A stretch of 64,000 bases of DNA from an uncultured Pseudomonadales bacterium (GCA_958296165.1 OY282447.1:1550001-1614000), one strand, 5' to 3'; shown: positions 26,398 to 36,034, counted from the stretch's first letter. Notes: generated by a model not told the origin, from the letters alone. Translations and numbers: made by a program.

Positions 26398-26964
26398 ATG
26401 AAGCAGGATACAGCGAACATGGTCGGCGTGGACATCTCGAAGTCGCATCTGGACGCGCATCGGCTGCGCACCGGCGAGGCGGCGCAGTTCGGCAACGACG
26501 CGGCCGGGTTCAAGGAGCTGGCGGTCTGGATCGGCACGGCGGACTGCGTGGTCCACGAGGCCACCGGGCGCTGCCACAGGGACTTCGAGGAGGCGCTCGC
26601 CGGGGCGGGTCTCCCGCTGGCGCGGGCGAACCCGTTGCGGGCGCGGCGCTTCGCGCAGTCGATGGGGCGCAACGCGAAGACGGACGCGGTGGACGCCGCG
26701 GTTCCGGCGCGGATGGGCGCGGCGCTGGATCTGCGGCCGACGGAGCCGCCGGGCAGGGCGCTGCGCGACCTGGGCGACCTGACGGTCGCGCGCGAGGCGC
26801 TGGTGCGGGACCGGGTGGCGGCGCTGAACCGCCGCAAGGGCCTGCGCGTGTCGCTGCTCGGGCAGCAGTGCCGGCGGCGGCTGGAGCAGATCGACCGGCA
26901 GCTCCGGGCCGTCGAAGCGGCGATCGCGCGCGTGCTGGCTGGCGACGAGGGGCTGTCGCGCCGC
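26398..26964 (+). pseudogene. IS110-family transposase, C-terminally truncated
   Basis: From ATG 26398 the protein has the IS110 DEDD RuvC-like start (VGVDISKSHLDAHRL), then VHEATGRCHRDFEEAL, RARRFAQSMGRNAKTDAVDA and a coiled-coil linker. It stops matching after VLAGDEGLSRRA at about 26964. There the reading frame runs into inverted ISKra4 tail sequence. The C-terminal transposase_20 domain with the catalytic Ser is absent, so it is inactive. About 220 bp upstream (26177-26397) is IS110 non-coding sequence, which in this family holds guide-RNA-type regulatory DNA. Confidence 0.75.
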
Positions 26965-27117
26965 GCCGGCATGCGCTGGAGCAGGGCCGGCGCCAACGAC
27001 GTCATTGGCCTTGCGTTCCTGCGTCCGCAGCGAACGGTACGACGACTTCTGGCGCCATCGGCGCAAACCGCCGAGACTGGCCGCTTGACGGCTGGCGCAC
27101 AAAAACGTCGCACACCC
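26965..27117 (+). mobile_element. ISKra4-like tail fragment, right arm of an inverted repeat
   Basis: Inverted partner of 26025-26176. It encodes GMRWSRAGANDV and then decays by indels. It is joined directly to the truncated IS110 reading frame. Confidence 0.65.
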
Positions 27118-27212
27118 CCCGCCACACATCCATTTGACCAGATCACGGTCGCATCGCTATGCTTCGCGTTGCGGCGCTTCAAGCCCGACCTGCCTGGAAG
27201 ACTGACGCCAAC

Positions 27213-27410
27213 GTGAGGAACCCCTCTCGTGTTCTCTTGATCGGCGACTTGCCTCCGCCAACGCATGGCCAGTCCGTGTCGTTCCAGATGTTGTGCGAAC
27301 GGGCGCTCTCGGAAGCGGCTGCCGAGATCGACTACGGGCGCGTCGAGGCGGAGCTAGCGGCCGCAACCGCGCAGCAGCACACGTTGGAGGAGTTGCGCAA
27401 GCTGCGCTGA
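27213..27410 (+). pseudogene. Chimera of a GT4 N-terminus and the atpC C-terminus
   Basis: From GTG 27213 the first 28 codons (SRVLLIGDLPPPTHGQSVSF...) match the start of the GT4 gene at 33745. At 27297 the frame passes without interruption into the last 37 codons of atpC (ERALSEAAAEIDYGRVE, ..., LEELRKLR). Compared with the resident atpC, six substitutions are seen in the shared 110 bp; four are synonymous and two change Q to E and R to H. The product cannot be a working enzyme. The junction marks a recombination between an atpC from a relative and a glycan locus. Confidence 0.75.
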
Positions 27411-27426
27411 GGATGAACGGAGTGCG

Positions 27427-28371
27427 ATGGAACTCAGCCGCAACTCGATCAGAGAGATGGTCAAAGGGCAGCTCTATCGTGTGCCGGGTTACGCATCTCT
27501 TATCAATGCCTCTCGTCCTCTACGACAACGGCTAGCATCCGCCCGATATTGCTATTCCGTCTGGCTAAGGCACCTAGTAGCCGCCCATGAAGGCGGCCTT
27601 CAGCCCAAGCTTCGTGTCGTGGTGGAGCTGGGGCCTGGCGACTCCATCGGCGCTGGTCTGGCGGCGTTGCTCTGTGGGGCCGATCGCTACGTCGCAGTAG
27701 ATTGGGTCCGCTATACGAACTTGGCGAGCAACCTGCAAGTACTGGAAGATCTTAAGGATCTATTCGCAAACCAATCGCCAATACCCGGCGATGAAGAGTT
27801 CGCCGGGGTAAATCCAAAGTTAAAGAGCTATGCCTTTCCGAATTGGCTCATCGATGCGCCTGCTAGCAATTCGAGAGTGCAGCAGATAAGACAAGCACTT
27901 GCTCAGCCAATGTCCGAGCGCTCTTGCATCCGCTACTTGGCACCCTACAACCAAGACGACGCAACGGTTGCCCGCGATGCAGATTTCGTATTCTCACAAG
28001 CAGTCATGGAGCACGTCGATGATGCCGATTCGCTCTATAGGGCGACTTACGGCTGGCTGAGCCCGGGTGGAATTGCATCGCATGTGATCGACTACCGATG
28101 TCATGCGACGTCTTCACGGTGGAATGGCCACTGGGCATATACCGACGCCGCATGGCGTCTAATTCGCGGCAAAAGGCCCTACTTGCTGAACCGAATGTCG
28201 CACTCCATGCACCGGCAGCTACTCATTGACTGTCACTTCGATGTCGCGATCGAGCGCCAAGTAAGAGCAGCATCCGCAATCCAACGGGCGGAACTTGCGC
28301 CGCGCTATCGGGGTCTATCCAACGATGATCTAACCACAAGGGGTGGATTGATTCAGGCTGTCAGACGCTAG
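27427..28371 (+). CDS. SAM-dependent methyltransferase-like protein (glycan locus)
   Basis: 314 residues from ATG 27427, 16 bp after the atpC-like fragment. The SAM-binding region is VVVELGPGDSIGAGLAALL followed by YVAVDWVRY. A later FVFSQAVMEHVDDADSLYRA and WLSPGGIASHVIDYRCH fit a class I methyltransferase of the kind found in O-antigen and capsule loci. It has no membrane segment. The spacing after the atpC fragment suggests that in the donor genome this gene followed atpC directly. Confidence 0.78.
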   Translation: MELSRNSIREMVKGQLYRVPGYASLINASRPLRQRLASARYCYSVWLRHLVAAHEGGLQPKLRVVVELGPGDSIGAGLAALLCGADRYVAVDWVRYTNLASNLQVLEDLKDLFANQSPIPGDEEFAGVNPKLKSYAFPNWLIDAPASNSRVQQIRQALAQPMSERSCIRYLAPYNQDDATVARDADFVFSQAVMEHVDDADSLYRATYGWLSPGGIASHVIDYRCHATSSRWNGHWAYTDAAWRLIRGKRPYLLNRMSHSMHRQLLIDCHFDVAIERQVRAASAIQRAELAPRYRGLSNDDLTTRGGLIQAVRR

Positions 28372-28549
28372 AACGCGGAACAGCGATCGGGCAGCGGCTA
28401 TCTCCATCGTAGAAAACTCGTTCGGTGGTTCTGCGCTAGACTCACGGTGGGGACTGGCCAAGGCTTCGCACGCAGCCTCCCTCTAGCGACATGCATGTGC
28501 CCTTGCTGACCATCAACACCGACGGGCGACGGCAACGAGCCAGTTACTT

Positions 28550-29863
28550 ATGAAGCTCTCCCAAGCATTTGCGAGCTCCGACAGACGAGTAAGCCAACAA
28601 GCAGCCTGGATGTGGTCCATGCATGCTGTGCAGATCCTATCGAGCGCGATCGGGATGGCGCTTGCAGCGAGGACGCTAGGGCTCGAGCTCTACGGCCTAC
28701 TAGCCTTGTTCATCGGACTGACTGGGCTTGTCGGCGGCCTGCTATACGCACCTGGAGACGAGTTGATTGTCACCTATGTAACTCGCGAGCTAGCTGCCGG
28801 CCGACGCAGGGCGGCCGGCAACACGCTCCGTTTTGCGTTCGCTGCTGCCGGCGTTTCCAGAGTGCTGGGATTCGCCGCAGTGACAACGTTGGTCTTGTTC
28901 TTTGGCCAGTGGATAGGCGTGCCTGCAGAGCGACAGTTCGAGATGTTCGTCTACGCGACCGTTCTCATTGGCGGCGCAGTGCAGAACGAGTGTCTTGCAG
29001 TGCTGCGATTGGCGAACAGACTCTCCTTCGGTTTCGCAGCAAGTGCCCTGGGCGCACTGGCGCTGATTGCCGGACTGGCGACTGCTTGGTGGACCGATGG
29101 CGGCATTCGCTTTGTGGCACTTGCATACGCCGCGCACGCCGTAGTCTACGGTACGGGCTTGTTCCTCGGTGCCGCAATCGGCGCCCGCAAGGCGCGCATC
29201 CCGTTGTCCTTCCGCCCTTTTTCACTCCGGATCCCGCGCGACATCGCTGGTTTCCATGTGGCAGCGTTCCTCAGAGCCTCGGTGAATGCCCTGTATTTAT
29301 CGCTCGATGTTGTTCTGCTCGCTCAGTTCGCCACAACCGCTCAAGTGGGCGCCTACAAGGCCGCCCGGTTAATCGTCGATGTCGCGCTGCGCCCTTTCCA
29401 CTCCATAGCCTTGGCTACCCAAGCAGAGTTCAGCAAGCACTGGTACGAAAGCGATCGCACCGAATTGCGCCGGTTGGCACTGCGGTTCACCGGCCTGTCG
29501 TTCGCTTTGGCAACAGCCGGCTTCGGCGTTCTTGCCGCATTCCATCCTTGGCTCGTGGATCTCGTGCTGGGCGACGACTTCGCATCGGCCAAATCGCCGC
29601 TATTGGTGATGATTCTAGGCTCGCTCGTGTTGGCGGCGACTATGCCTTTGCACCTCCTACCGGCGGCGGCAGGGCGAGCCTGGCCGAACAGCCTTTCCAG
29701 CGTAATAGCGTTGGCGGTACAGATAGCCGGCATATTCATGCTTGCGCCCGGTTTCGGCGCGTATGGCGCAGCTATTGCCTACGTCGGACACTCAATTGTG
29801 CTAGTAGCTCTGCTCCTGCTGTTCGCCTTGGCGTTGCTCTATCGGGAACCGATCGGCGCCTAA
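28550..29863 (+). CDS. Polysaccharide flippase (Wzx/MOP family)
   Basis: 437 residues with about twelve membrane helices and no signal peptide. It resembles the MATE/MOP exporters that flip undecaprenyl-linked glycan units across the inner membrane. Landmarks are MALAARTLGLELYGLLALFI near residue 35, VNALYLSLDVVLLAQFATTA mid-protein, and LGSLVLAATMPLHLLPAAAG. It is intact. A second, frameshifted and truncated paralogue lies at 42218-42820, about two thirds identical over that span by eye. It is probably co-transcribed with the methyltransferase before it (179 bp gap). Confidence 0.85.
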   Translation: MKLSQAFASSDRRVSQQAAWMWSMHAVQILSSAIGMALAARTLGLELYGLLALFIGLTGLVGGLLYAPGDELIVTYVTRELAAGRRRAAGNTLRFAFAAAGVSRVLGFAAVTTLVLFFGQWIGVPAERQFEMFVYATVLIGGAVQNECLAVLRLANRLSFGFAASALGALALIAGLATAWWTDGGIRFVALAYAAHAVVYGTGLFLGAAIGARKARIPLSFRPFSLRIPRDIAGFHVAAFLRASVNALYLSLDVVLLAQFATTAQVGAYKAARLIVDVALRPFHSIALATQAEFSKHWYESDRTELRRLALRFTGLSFALATAGFGVLAAFHPWLVDLVLGDDFASAKSPLLVMILGSLVLAATMPLHLLPAAAGRAWPNSLSSVIALAVQIAGIFMLAPGFGAYGAAIAYVGHSIVLVALLLLFALALLYREPIGA

Positions 29864-30220
29864 CGCCCGCGAGGCTCACCACGCACCGCGGTCGAGTCGC
29901 GTCACAGACTACCGGCCGGCACTCCACTCGCGACCGGGACGTCCTGCGCCAATCCGCCCTGATGCACAAGGCGAAGCAGCATCACCGCTTGGGCGGTTCT
30001 TTCGATTTGCCATGCGGACACGAACGGCAATCCATCAACGGGGATCAGGGGGCGTGAACGGAACTTCATCAAACGCAGCACTAATGATCACGTCAGTCGC
30101 TGCTTTCGTACAACGGCCCCCGCCACCACTGCACGAGAGCGCCACACACGCGACAACGAGCACAGCGAGTACGATCTCCCGCCACCAAACTACCAGAATC
30201 GAAACGTAGTAACCAATGTC
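29864..30220. other. 357-bp stretch with no recognisable gene
   Basis: Between the flippase stop and the left end of the IS481-type element. The open frames present are short, lack good ribosome sites and look like no family I know. It may contain the decayed 3' part of a lost gene or regulatory DNA for the cluster. No convincing promoter or terminator is visible. Confidence 0.4.
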
Positions 30221-31346
30221 TGTGCGGGCTCAGCTCCTTCTAGACAGTCGCCCCCAAGGGGAAGCCCGTTGGGGGCGACGGTTCGGCAGCCTAGGAGTTG
30301 AAGACCAACGGGAGACCGAACATGCGGACGTTCGCACAGGAAGGAGCGCTGTGCCGACGCATTCGGGTGGACGGGACGGAGGATGCGGAGGCGCGGCGCC
30401 GGCTGACGATCCTGGAAGGGATCGAGGCGATGCGGGAGCGCTTTTCCGCGGCTGCGGCGTGCTCGGCGTTCGGGGTGTCGCGGGCGACGTACTACGAGTG
30501 GCGCCGGCGCTTGCGGGACGGCGGGCTGGCGGGTCTGGTTCCGCACAGCAGCCGACCGCGCCGGCATCCGGGCCGGCAGTGGACGATGGAGGACGCGGCG
30601 CTGGCGCTGGGCATTCGGCGCGAGATGCCGCGGGCGGGCAAGGCGAGGATCGCCCTCGAGCTGGCGGCGCGGCGCCCGGATCGGCCGCTGTCGGAGGCGA
30701 CGGCGGGGCGCATCCTGCGCCGGGGCGTGGAGACCGGTCGGGCGCGGCCCTGCTCGATCCGCGAGGGGCGCGTCGGGGCGCGGCGTCGGCGCGACTTCGG
30801 GGAGGGCCACGCCGAGCGCTGGACGCGGGACGACCGGCATCGGGGCGCGCGGGCGGACCACATGACGCCGAACGTGGACGGCTCGACCTTCAAGTCGTTC
30901 CGGGCGGTCTGTCCGAAGACGCGCCGCCAGCACGCCAGGGTGTACTCGCGCGCCACCTCGGGGGTGGCGCGGTCGTTCCTGCGCGAGGTCGTCGAGCGGC
31001 TGGCGCCGGACAGCGTCCAGGTGGACGGCGGCTCGGAGTTCATGGGCGACTTCGAGGCCGAATGCGCGGCGCTGGCGCTGCCCTTGACGGTGCTGCCGCC
31101 GCGCTCGCCGCAACTGAACGGCATCGTCGAGCGGGCCAACCGATCCGAACGCATCGAATGCTGGAGCCAGTACCAGGGGCTGCTTACCTGCGCCGCCATG
31201 AACGAGGCCCAGCGCCGGTGGCTCGACTACTACAACCACAGCCGCCCGCACAGGTCCTTGGGGATGAAAACCCCCGCACAGGCTGCCAAGGTTGGCCACA
31301 TGGCTGCATGACCAGTGGCTGTCTTGAAGGTCGGTGATCCCCCACA
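30221..31346 (+). mobile_element. IS481-type insertion sequence
   Basis: A 1126-bp element with imperfect inverted ends of about 30 bp (TGTGCGGGCTCAGCTCC at the left; TGTGGGGGATCACCGACC reading in from the right). It is flanked by a 5-bp duplication ATGTC (30216-30220 and 31347-31351). It carries one intact transposase. The first 123 bp are also present at 42821-42943 as an orphan end. Confidence 0.8.
30322..31311 (+). CDS. IS481/IS3-type DDE transposase
   Basis: 329 residues from ATG 30322. An N-terminal helix-turn-helix (ACSAFGVSRATYYEWRRRL) is followed by an HTH linker region and an rve integrase core. The acidic residues are in ARADHMTPNVDG, VQVDGGSEFMGDF and NGIVERANRS, with the closing YNHSRPHRSLGMKTPAQ motif. 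No frameshift is seen, so it is probably active. It cuts between the flippase and GT4 genes. Confidence 0.8.
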   Translation: MRTFAQEGALCRRIRVDGTEDAEARRRLTILEGIEAMRERFSAAAACSAFGVSRATYYEWRRRLRDGGLAGLVPHSSRPRRHPGRQWTMEDAALALGIRREMPRAGKARIALELAARRPDRPLSEATAGRILRRGVETGRARPCSIREGRVGARRRRDFGEGHAERWTRDDRHRGARADHMTPNVDGSTFKSFRAVCPKTRRQHARVYSRATSGVARSFLREVVERLAPDSVQVDGGSEFMGDFEAECAALALPLTVLPPRSPQLNGIVERANRSERIECWSQYQGLLTCAAMNEAQRRWLDYYNHSRPHRSLGMKTPAQAAKVGHMAA

Positions 31347-31436
31347 ATGTCGACGACGCGGAGCGGCAACCGACACTAGGGCACCAAGCGGACGACCACA
31401 AGCACCGTTTCCGTAGATCGGGTTGACGGTTCACGC

Positions 31437-32552
31437 TCAACGCGGGACGGCGTTCAACTCCCGCAGCAACTCCATGTATTGATCGACGGACGACTGCCCG
31501 TCATATCGCTCGGCCGCAGCAACGAGCGCATCCCTGTCTGGCTGCGCATCGAGCGTTCTCGAAATCGCCGCCGCCAGCGCTCGCCAATCCCCCATTGGCA
31601 CAAGCGGGCCCCACTTGCCCCCCGCAAGGATTTCCCGGGGCCCGCAAGGACAATCCGTACTCACTACGGGCGTACCGCACGCCATTGCCTGGATCAAGAC
31701 GTTGGGCAACCCCTCCAAGCTCGACGCATGCACGAAGACAGCCGCTCTTGCCATGTACGCAAACGGGTTCGCTTGATAACCCGCAAAGTCGACCAGCCCT
31801 CCGATCTTCAACGTGTCCGTCAGCGCTTTCAGCCTTGCTCGATCCGGGCCCTCGCCGAGTATCACGAGCCGGGCCGGGCGTGCCTTCACGACCTCAGCAA
31901 ACGCCCTGAGAGTCGTCTCATAGCCCTTGTACGGTACGAGTCTTCCCGCTGCGAGGAGGACGGGCGATGTGCCATCGAACCAAGGATGGTGCAACGCCTC
32001 TCTCGCCTTCTCGGCGATATAGGGCCATACCACAGCGCCATGTATTCTCCTCAATGACGTGCGATCGATATCTCGAACGCACGACCGCAGATCCTCCGCT
32101 ACGCCTACAGAGTTGGCAACCACCGCGTCCGCTGCTGGCAACAGCCATCGCCACAGGCGTATCGAGACCCGAGCCTTGAACGGCAGATGGATCATCGCCT
32201 GCGCGGTCGTACTTGTGGTACGCACAATCAGCTTGAAGTCTCGATGCAGGTACTTCTTCACGCCGAGAGCAACGATGTCTGCATCGAACAGCGTGGAAAT
32301 CAGTGCCTTAGGACGCCTGCGTACAAGATATCGAAGCAGCGAGAAGTGGCAGACTTCAACGCGAAACGCCTTGAGCTCGATCAGCCGTACGCCGGCGGGA
32401 ACCGAATCGAGAAGAGGACCTACGGCGTTCACGACGACGACATCTACCGGCGTACCGTACCGAACAATGCCCGCGGCCATATCCAGTACCGTCCGCTCCG
32501 CACCCCCGCCACCGAGATTGGGGGTGAAGATTGCAATGCGAGCGCCCACCAC
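31437..32552 (-). CDS. Family 4 glycosyltransferase
   Basis: About 371 residues from GTG 32552, which overlaps the preceding stop by one base; an ATG at 32585 is an alternative. It has the GT-B fold: the N-terminal acceptor side IAIFTPNLGGGGAERTVLDM, the hinge PVLLAAGRLVPYKGYETTLR, and the donor-binding ARAAVFVHASSLEGLPNVLI with the EX7E-type Glu and GTPVVSTDCPCGPREIL. It acts at the cytoplasmic face on a lipid-linked glycan. The sugar is unknown. A fragment of a close paralogue is at 46640-46840. Confidence 0.85.
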   Translation of the reverse strand: MVGARIAIFTPNLGGGGAERTVLDMAAGIVRYGTPVDVVVVNAVGPLLDSVPAGVRLIELKAFRVEVCHFSLLRYLVRRRPKALISTLFDADIVALGVKKYLHRDFKLIVRTTSTTAQAMIHLPFKARVSIRLWRWLLPAADAVVANSVGVAEDLRSCVRDIDRTSLRRIHGAVVWPYIAEKAREALHHPWFDGTSPVLLAAGRLVPYKGYETTLRAFAEVVKARPARLVILGEGPDRARLKALTDTLKIGGLVDFAGYQANPFAYMARAAVFVHASSLEGLPNVLIQAMACGTPVVSTDCPCGPREILAGGKWGPLVPMGDWRALAAAISRTLDAQPDRDALVAAAERYDGQSSVDQYMELLRELNAVPR

Positions 32553-33745
32553 TAGATTCCTTGACCAGCGTTGTCCTCGGTCCATGGATCTGCCAAGACT
32601 CGAACCATCGCATCCACATGTCGCTCGACCGTGAATCTCTCCCGGTAGCGGTCCGCGGCAGCGCGACTTGCAGCCGCATATGCCGCGGGATCTGCAGCGA
32701 GACGCGACACCGCAGCGGCGATCTGCCGTGGACAGTCGTATTCTACGAGAACGCCTGTCTCACCATCGACCACCAGGTCGGGTATCGCCCTGTGGTTTGT
32801 GGCGATGACGATGCAGCCGCGAGCCATCGCTTCGATGATCGATACCGGCTGTCCCTCGTAGCGATAGCTCGTCGGCAGAATAAAGAAGTCGCTGTCATCA
32901 ATGAGAGACCACTTGCGGTCGCCGGACACGGCACCGATGTGCTCGGCACTCTGCTGCAGGTCACCCTCCTCGATGGCCCGATTGAACCTTGCCTCGGCCT
33001 CCAACGGCGACATCTCGACGGCGTCGTCATCGGCTGAGTCGAATCGGCCCGCGAATGTCGCTTTTACGTTCACGGATCTCTCGTGCTTGAGGATGCGCAC
33101 GGCCTCCAGGACCGCCGGATAGCCCTTCGACTGGATGAGGTTGGACAAGTAGAGCACCTTTACAGTATCGCCTGCTCGGCGTTCACGGTATTTCACATCG
33201 AGATCTGCTGGAGGGCTGTTGTTGACTACTACCACGCGACCATCCAGTGTTCGATCGAACGCATACATATGACGCAATCGCTCGCTTAGCACGATGATCC
33301 GCTGAGTGCGCCGCAACGTATGCCTTATCAGGAACTTGCCGACCACTGACCGGCCGCCGTAGAAACCATCGTAGTTTCCTCCCTTGAGGTGAGCGATGAC
33401 GCGGCAGCCGCACAACCAAGCACACCAGATGAAGACCATGTCGCGGCTGAAGCCCGCCAGCGATTGGGCGATCAGCAAGTAGACAACCCGGTATCCCTTG
33501 GCTAAGCCAACTAGGAACTTAGCCAGCGCGCACAACATCTCGGCGATGCGGTTCATTGAGAACTGGCCCCAAGGAGCGTTGGATCTTCGGCCAATGTCGA
33601 CAACGCGACAGTCGAACCCGCGCCTTGGCAGTTCGCTACAAAACATCTGAAACGACATGGATTGACCGTGCGCGGGAGGCGGCATGTCGCCGACCAGCAG
33701 AACGCGCGGGGGCCGGTCGGCGCAATTTCTTCCATCGATATCCAT
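32552..33745 (-). CDS. Family 4 glycosyltransferase
   Basis: 397 residues from ATG 33745. The GT-B start is PRVLLVGDMPPPAHGQSMSF, with LPTSYRYEGQPVSIIEAMAR in the donor domain carrying the conserved Glu pair, followed by GCIVIATNHRAIPDLV. It has no membrane anchor beyond a hydrophobic patch around LLIAQSLAGFSRDMVF. It is translationally coupled with the next GT4 (1-bp overlap), so the two probably add successive sugars. Its N-terminus is the parent of the chimera at 27213. It is divergent from the amidotransferase gene. Confidence 0.85.
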   Translation of the reverse strand: MDIDGRNCADRPPRVLLVGDMPPPAHGQSMSFQMFCSELPRRGFDCRVVDIGRRSNAPWGQFSMNRIAEMLCALAKFLVGLAKGYRVVYLLIAQSLAGFSRDMVFIWCAWLCGCRVIAHLKGGNYDGFYGGRSVVGKFLIRHTLRRTQRIIVLSERLRHMYAFDRTLDGRVVVVNNSPPADLDVKYRERRAGDTVKVLYLSNLIQSKGYPAVLEAVRILKHERSVNVKATFAGRFDSADDDAVEMSPLEAEARFNRAIEEGDLQQSAEHIGAVSGDRKWSLIDDSDFFILPTSYRYEGQPVSIIEAMARGCIVIATNHRAIPDLVVDGETGVLVEYDCPRQIAAAVSRLAADPAAYAAASRAAADRYRERFTVERHVDAMVRVLADPWTEDNAGQGI

Positions 33746-34027
33746 AGCAGGGCGGAACTATGCCCCTGGACAACGCCTAGCTGCAAGCGTCTCAATCGGA
33801 GATGAAGGCGCGTGGAGTTGTAGGATTAGTCGGACAGCAATGATGGTACTGTGTGCGATACTGGCTTGACCGCCGTTTCGTTTCGTATTCGAACGTCGTA
33901 ACAGCGCCGAGCGTTCTATGCCCATTTTGTTCACGATTGAACGTGACAGATGTCAACGCACACCGCGTAGCCGCTGCCGTGCGGCCGTTGGATGGCGTTG
34001 GCGCAAGACGAGCGTGCAGGAACGCGA

Positions 34028-36034
34028 ATGTGCGGCGTGACGGGTTTCATTGATCCGAAGCCGCACGAGTACGGCTCCAAGGCCATGGCGAGGATAATGG
34101 CCGACGCCTTGGCTCATCGCGGCCCCGATCGCGCCGGCACTTGGGCTGACGACGGCGCCGGCATCGCCTTTGGTCACCGGCGCCTAGCGGTTCTCGACCT
34201 GTCGTCTGCCGGCGATCAGCCCATGCACAGTGCGTCCGGCCGCTATGTGATCGCCTTCAACGGCGAGATATACAACCATCTCGACGTCAGGCACCAGCTC
34301 GACACCAGATATTCATGGCGTGGCCACTCCGACACCGAGACGCTATTGGCCGCTGTTGAGATGTGGGGCCTAGAAACCACTCTTCGGCGCACTAGCGGCA
34401 TGTTTGCTTTCGCGCTGTGGGACCGAAGCCAGCGCACGCTGCATCTGTGTCGAGATCGAACTGGTGAAAAACCGATGTACTACGGCGTTCAGAACGGCGT
34501 GCTGATGTTCGGATCCGAGCTGATGGCGTTACGTGTGCATCCGGCCTTCGCCGGCGAAATCGATCGCAGCGCCTTGGCCCTTCTGTTGCGCTACAGCTAC
34601 ATACCCGCGCCTTGGTCAATCTATACGGGGGTCTTGAAGCTGCCGCCCGCCAGTTGTGTTTCGATCAGCACTGAGGCACCGGCTGCATCCACACCGGATT
34701 TGGCGCCCCCCCGCTTCTATTGGTCTCACCACGAAGCCATCCAGCGCGGCGCACAGGACGACGGTGTGGTGCAAAGGGCCGATCAGTTGGAAGTGCTGCA
34801 CAGAGCGTTGCTCAAGGCGGTTCGCCGGCAGATGGTTGCGGATGTACCACTCGGTGCATTCCTCTCGGGAGGCATTGATTCGTCGACCGTCGTGGCGCTA
34901 ATGCAGGCGCAATCGCAGCGCGCCGTGCGGACGTTCACCGTTGGGTTCCACGAGCAGGGCTTAGACGAGGCCCCGTTGGCTAAAGCTGTCGCTCGCCACC
35001 TCGGTACCGAGCACACGGAGCTATACGTGGGTGCCAGGGAGGCGCTGGACGTCGTGCCGCGTCTTCCCATTCTCTACGACGAGCCGTTCGCCGACTCATC
35101 TCAAATACCCACGGCTCTGATCGCCGGCATGGCGAGGAGCCATGTAACGGTTGCCATATCTGGCGACGGCGGCGACGAACTGTTCGGCGGATATGGCCAC
35201 TACCACTGGTTGCCGGCGGCATGGCGATGGCTCGAGAAGGTGCCCAACGCGGTTGCCAAATGCATGGTGCGCGCTCTCCAACTCGCGCTACGGTTCGATC
35301 CCGTGCGACCGTTCGCAGGGAGGGCCTTAGCCACCTCCTCCAGACCCCCATCTCTACCTGCACAACTAGCATGGCCGAGGATGAGATCGAGGGCGCATAA
35401 GATTGCTGACCTGCTTGCGTGCAGTTCCCCCGAAGCACTCTTAAGCTGCCATTTATCGCGCTGGCTCGATCCCGACGCGGTGGTGTGCGGCAGCGCGGAA
35501 CCGCCCACGTTGCTCACGAGCCCCGCCCTGTGGCCAAGTGGGCCGGATTTGGCGACGCGGTATAGGGCCGTGGACGCCATGAGCTATTTGCCTGACGACA
35601 TACTGGTGAAGATTGACCGCGCAGCCATGGCCGTGGGCTTGGAGACGCGGGCCCCCTTTCTCGATCCAAGCGTCGTGGAGCTGGCCTGGAAGATGCCAAT
35701 GGCCGCGCCACACGACAAGAGGCCAAAGTGGGCATTGCGCCAAATACTCAATGGATACGTACCGGCAGCACTCGTCGAGCGCCCGAAGGCTGGCTTTAAC
35801 GCGCCGCTCGCTGCATGGCTCCGAGGCCCGTTGAGAGATTGGGCAGAGACTCTGCTGGAACCCGCCCGCCTGGCGCACGAGGGTTTCTTTCGCCCCGACG
35901 TCGTTCGCCACAGGTGGCGGGAACACATCCTCGGCCGAGGGGATTGGGATCGCCATCTGTGGTGTGTGCTGATGTTTCAGTCGTGGTTCGACCACACCGT
36001 GACGAGCCGTGCCGTGTCTAGCGGACAATCCTGA
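34028..36034 (+). CDS. asnB: Asparagine synthase-like glutamine amidotransferase
   Basis: 668 residues from ATG 34028, chosen because Cys2 must be N-terminal after Met removal (MCGVTGFID). The glutaminase domain includes AHRGPDRAGTWADDGAGIAF and YVIAFNGEIYNH. The ATP-pyrophosphatase domain has the P-loop FLSGGIDSST near residue 280 and SGDGGDELFGGYGHYHW. In surface-glycan loci such enzymes often amidate sugar carboxylates rather than make asparagine; the setting here favours that, without proof. It overlaps the next methyltransferase by TGATG. Confidence 0.88.
   Translation: MCGVTGFIDPKPHEYGSKAMARIMADALAHRGPDRAGTWADDGAGIAFGHRRLAVLDLSSAGDQPMHSASGRYVIAFNGEIYNHLDVRHQLDTRYSWRGHSDTETLLAAVEMWGLETTLRRTSGMFAFALWDRSQRTLHLCRDRTGEKPMYYGVQNGVLMFGSELMALRVHPAFAGEIDRSALALLLRYSYIPAPWSIYTGVLKLPPASCVSISTEAPAASTPDLAPPRFYWSHHEAIQRGAQDDGVVQRADQLEVLHRALLKAVRRQMVADVPLGAFLSGGIDSSTVVALMQAQSQRAVRTFTVGFHEQGLDEAPLAKAVARHLGTEHTELYVGAREALDVVPRLPILYDEPFADSSQIPTALIAGMARSHVTVAISGDGGDELFGGYGHYHWLPAAWRWLEKVPNAVAKCMVRALQLALRFDPVRPFAGRALATSSRPPSLPAQLAWPRMRSRAHKIADLLACSSPEALLSCHLSRWLDPDAVVCGSAEPPTLLTSPALWPSGPDLATRYRAVDAMSYLPDDILVKIDRAAMAVGLETRAPFLDPSVVELAWKMPMAAPHDKRPKWALRQILNGYVPAALVERPKAGFNAPLAAWLRGPLRDWAETLLEPARLAHEGFFRPDVVRHRWREHILGRGDWDRHLWCVLMFQSWFDHTVTSRAVSSGQS

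Noticed and set aside
30216-31337. A second long open frame over the IS481 transposase
   Set aside because: It is in another phase of the same DNA and matches no family; the 329-residue frame has the HTH and DDE motifs.
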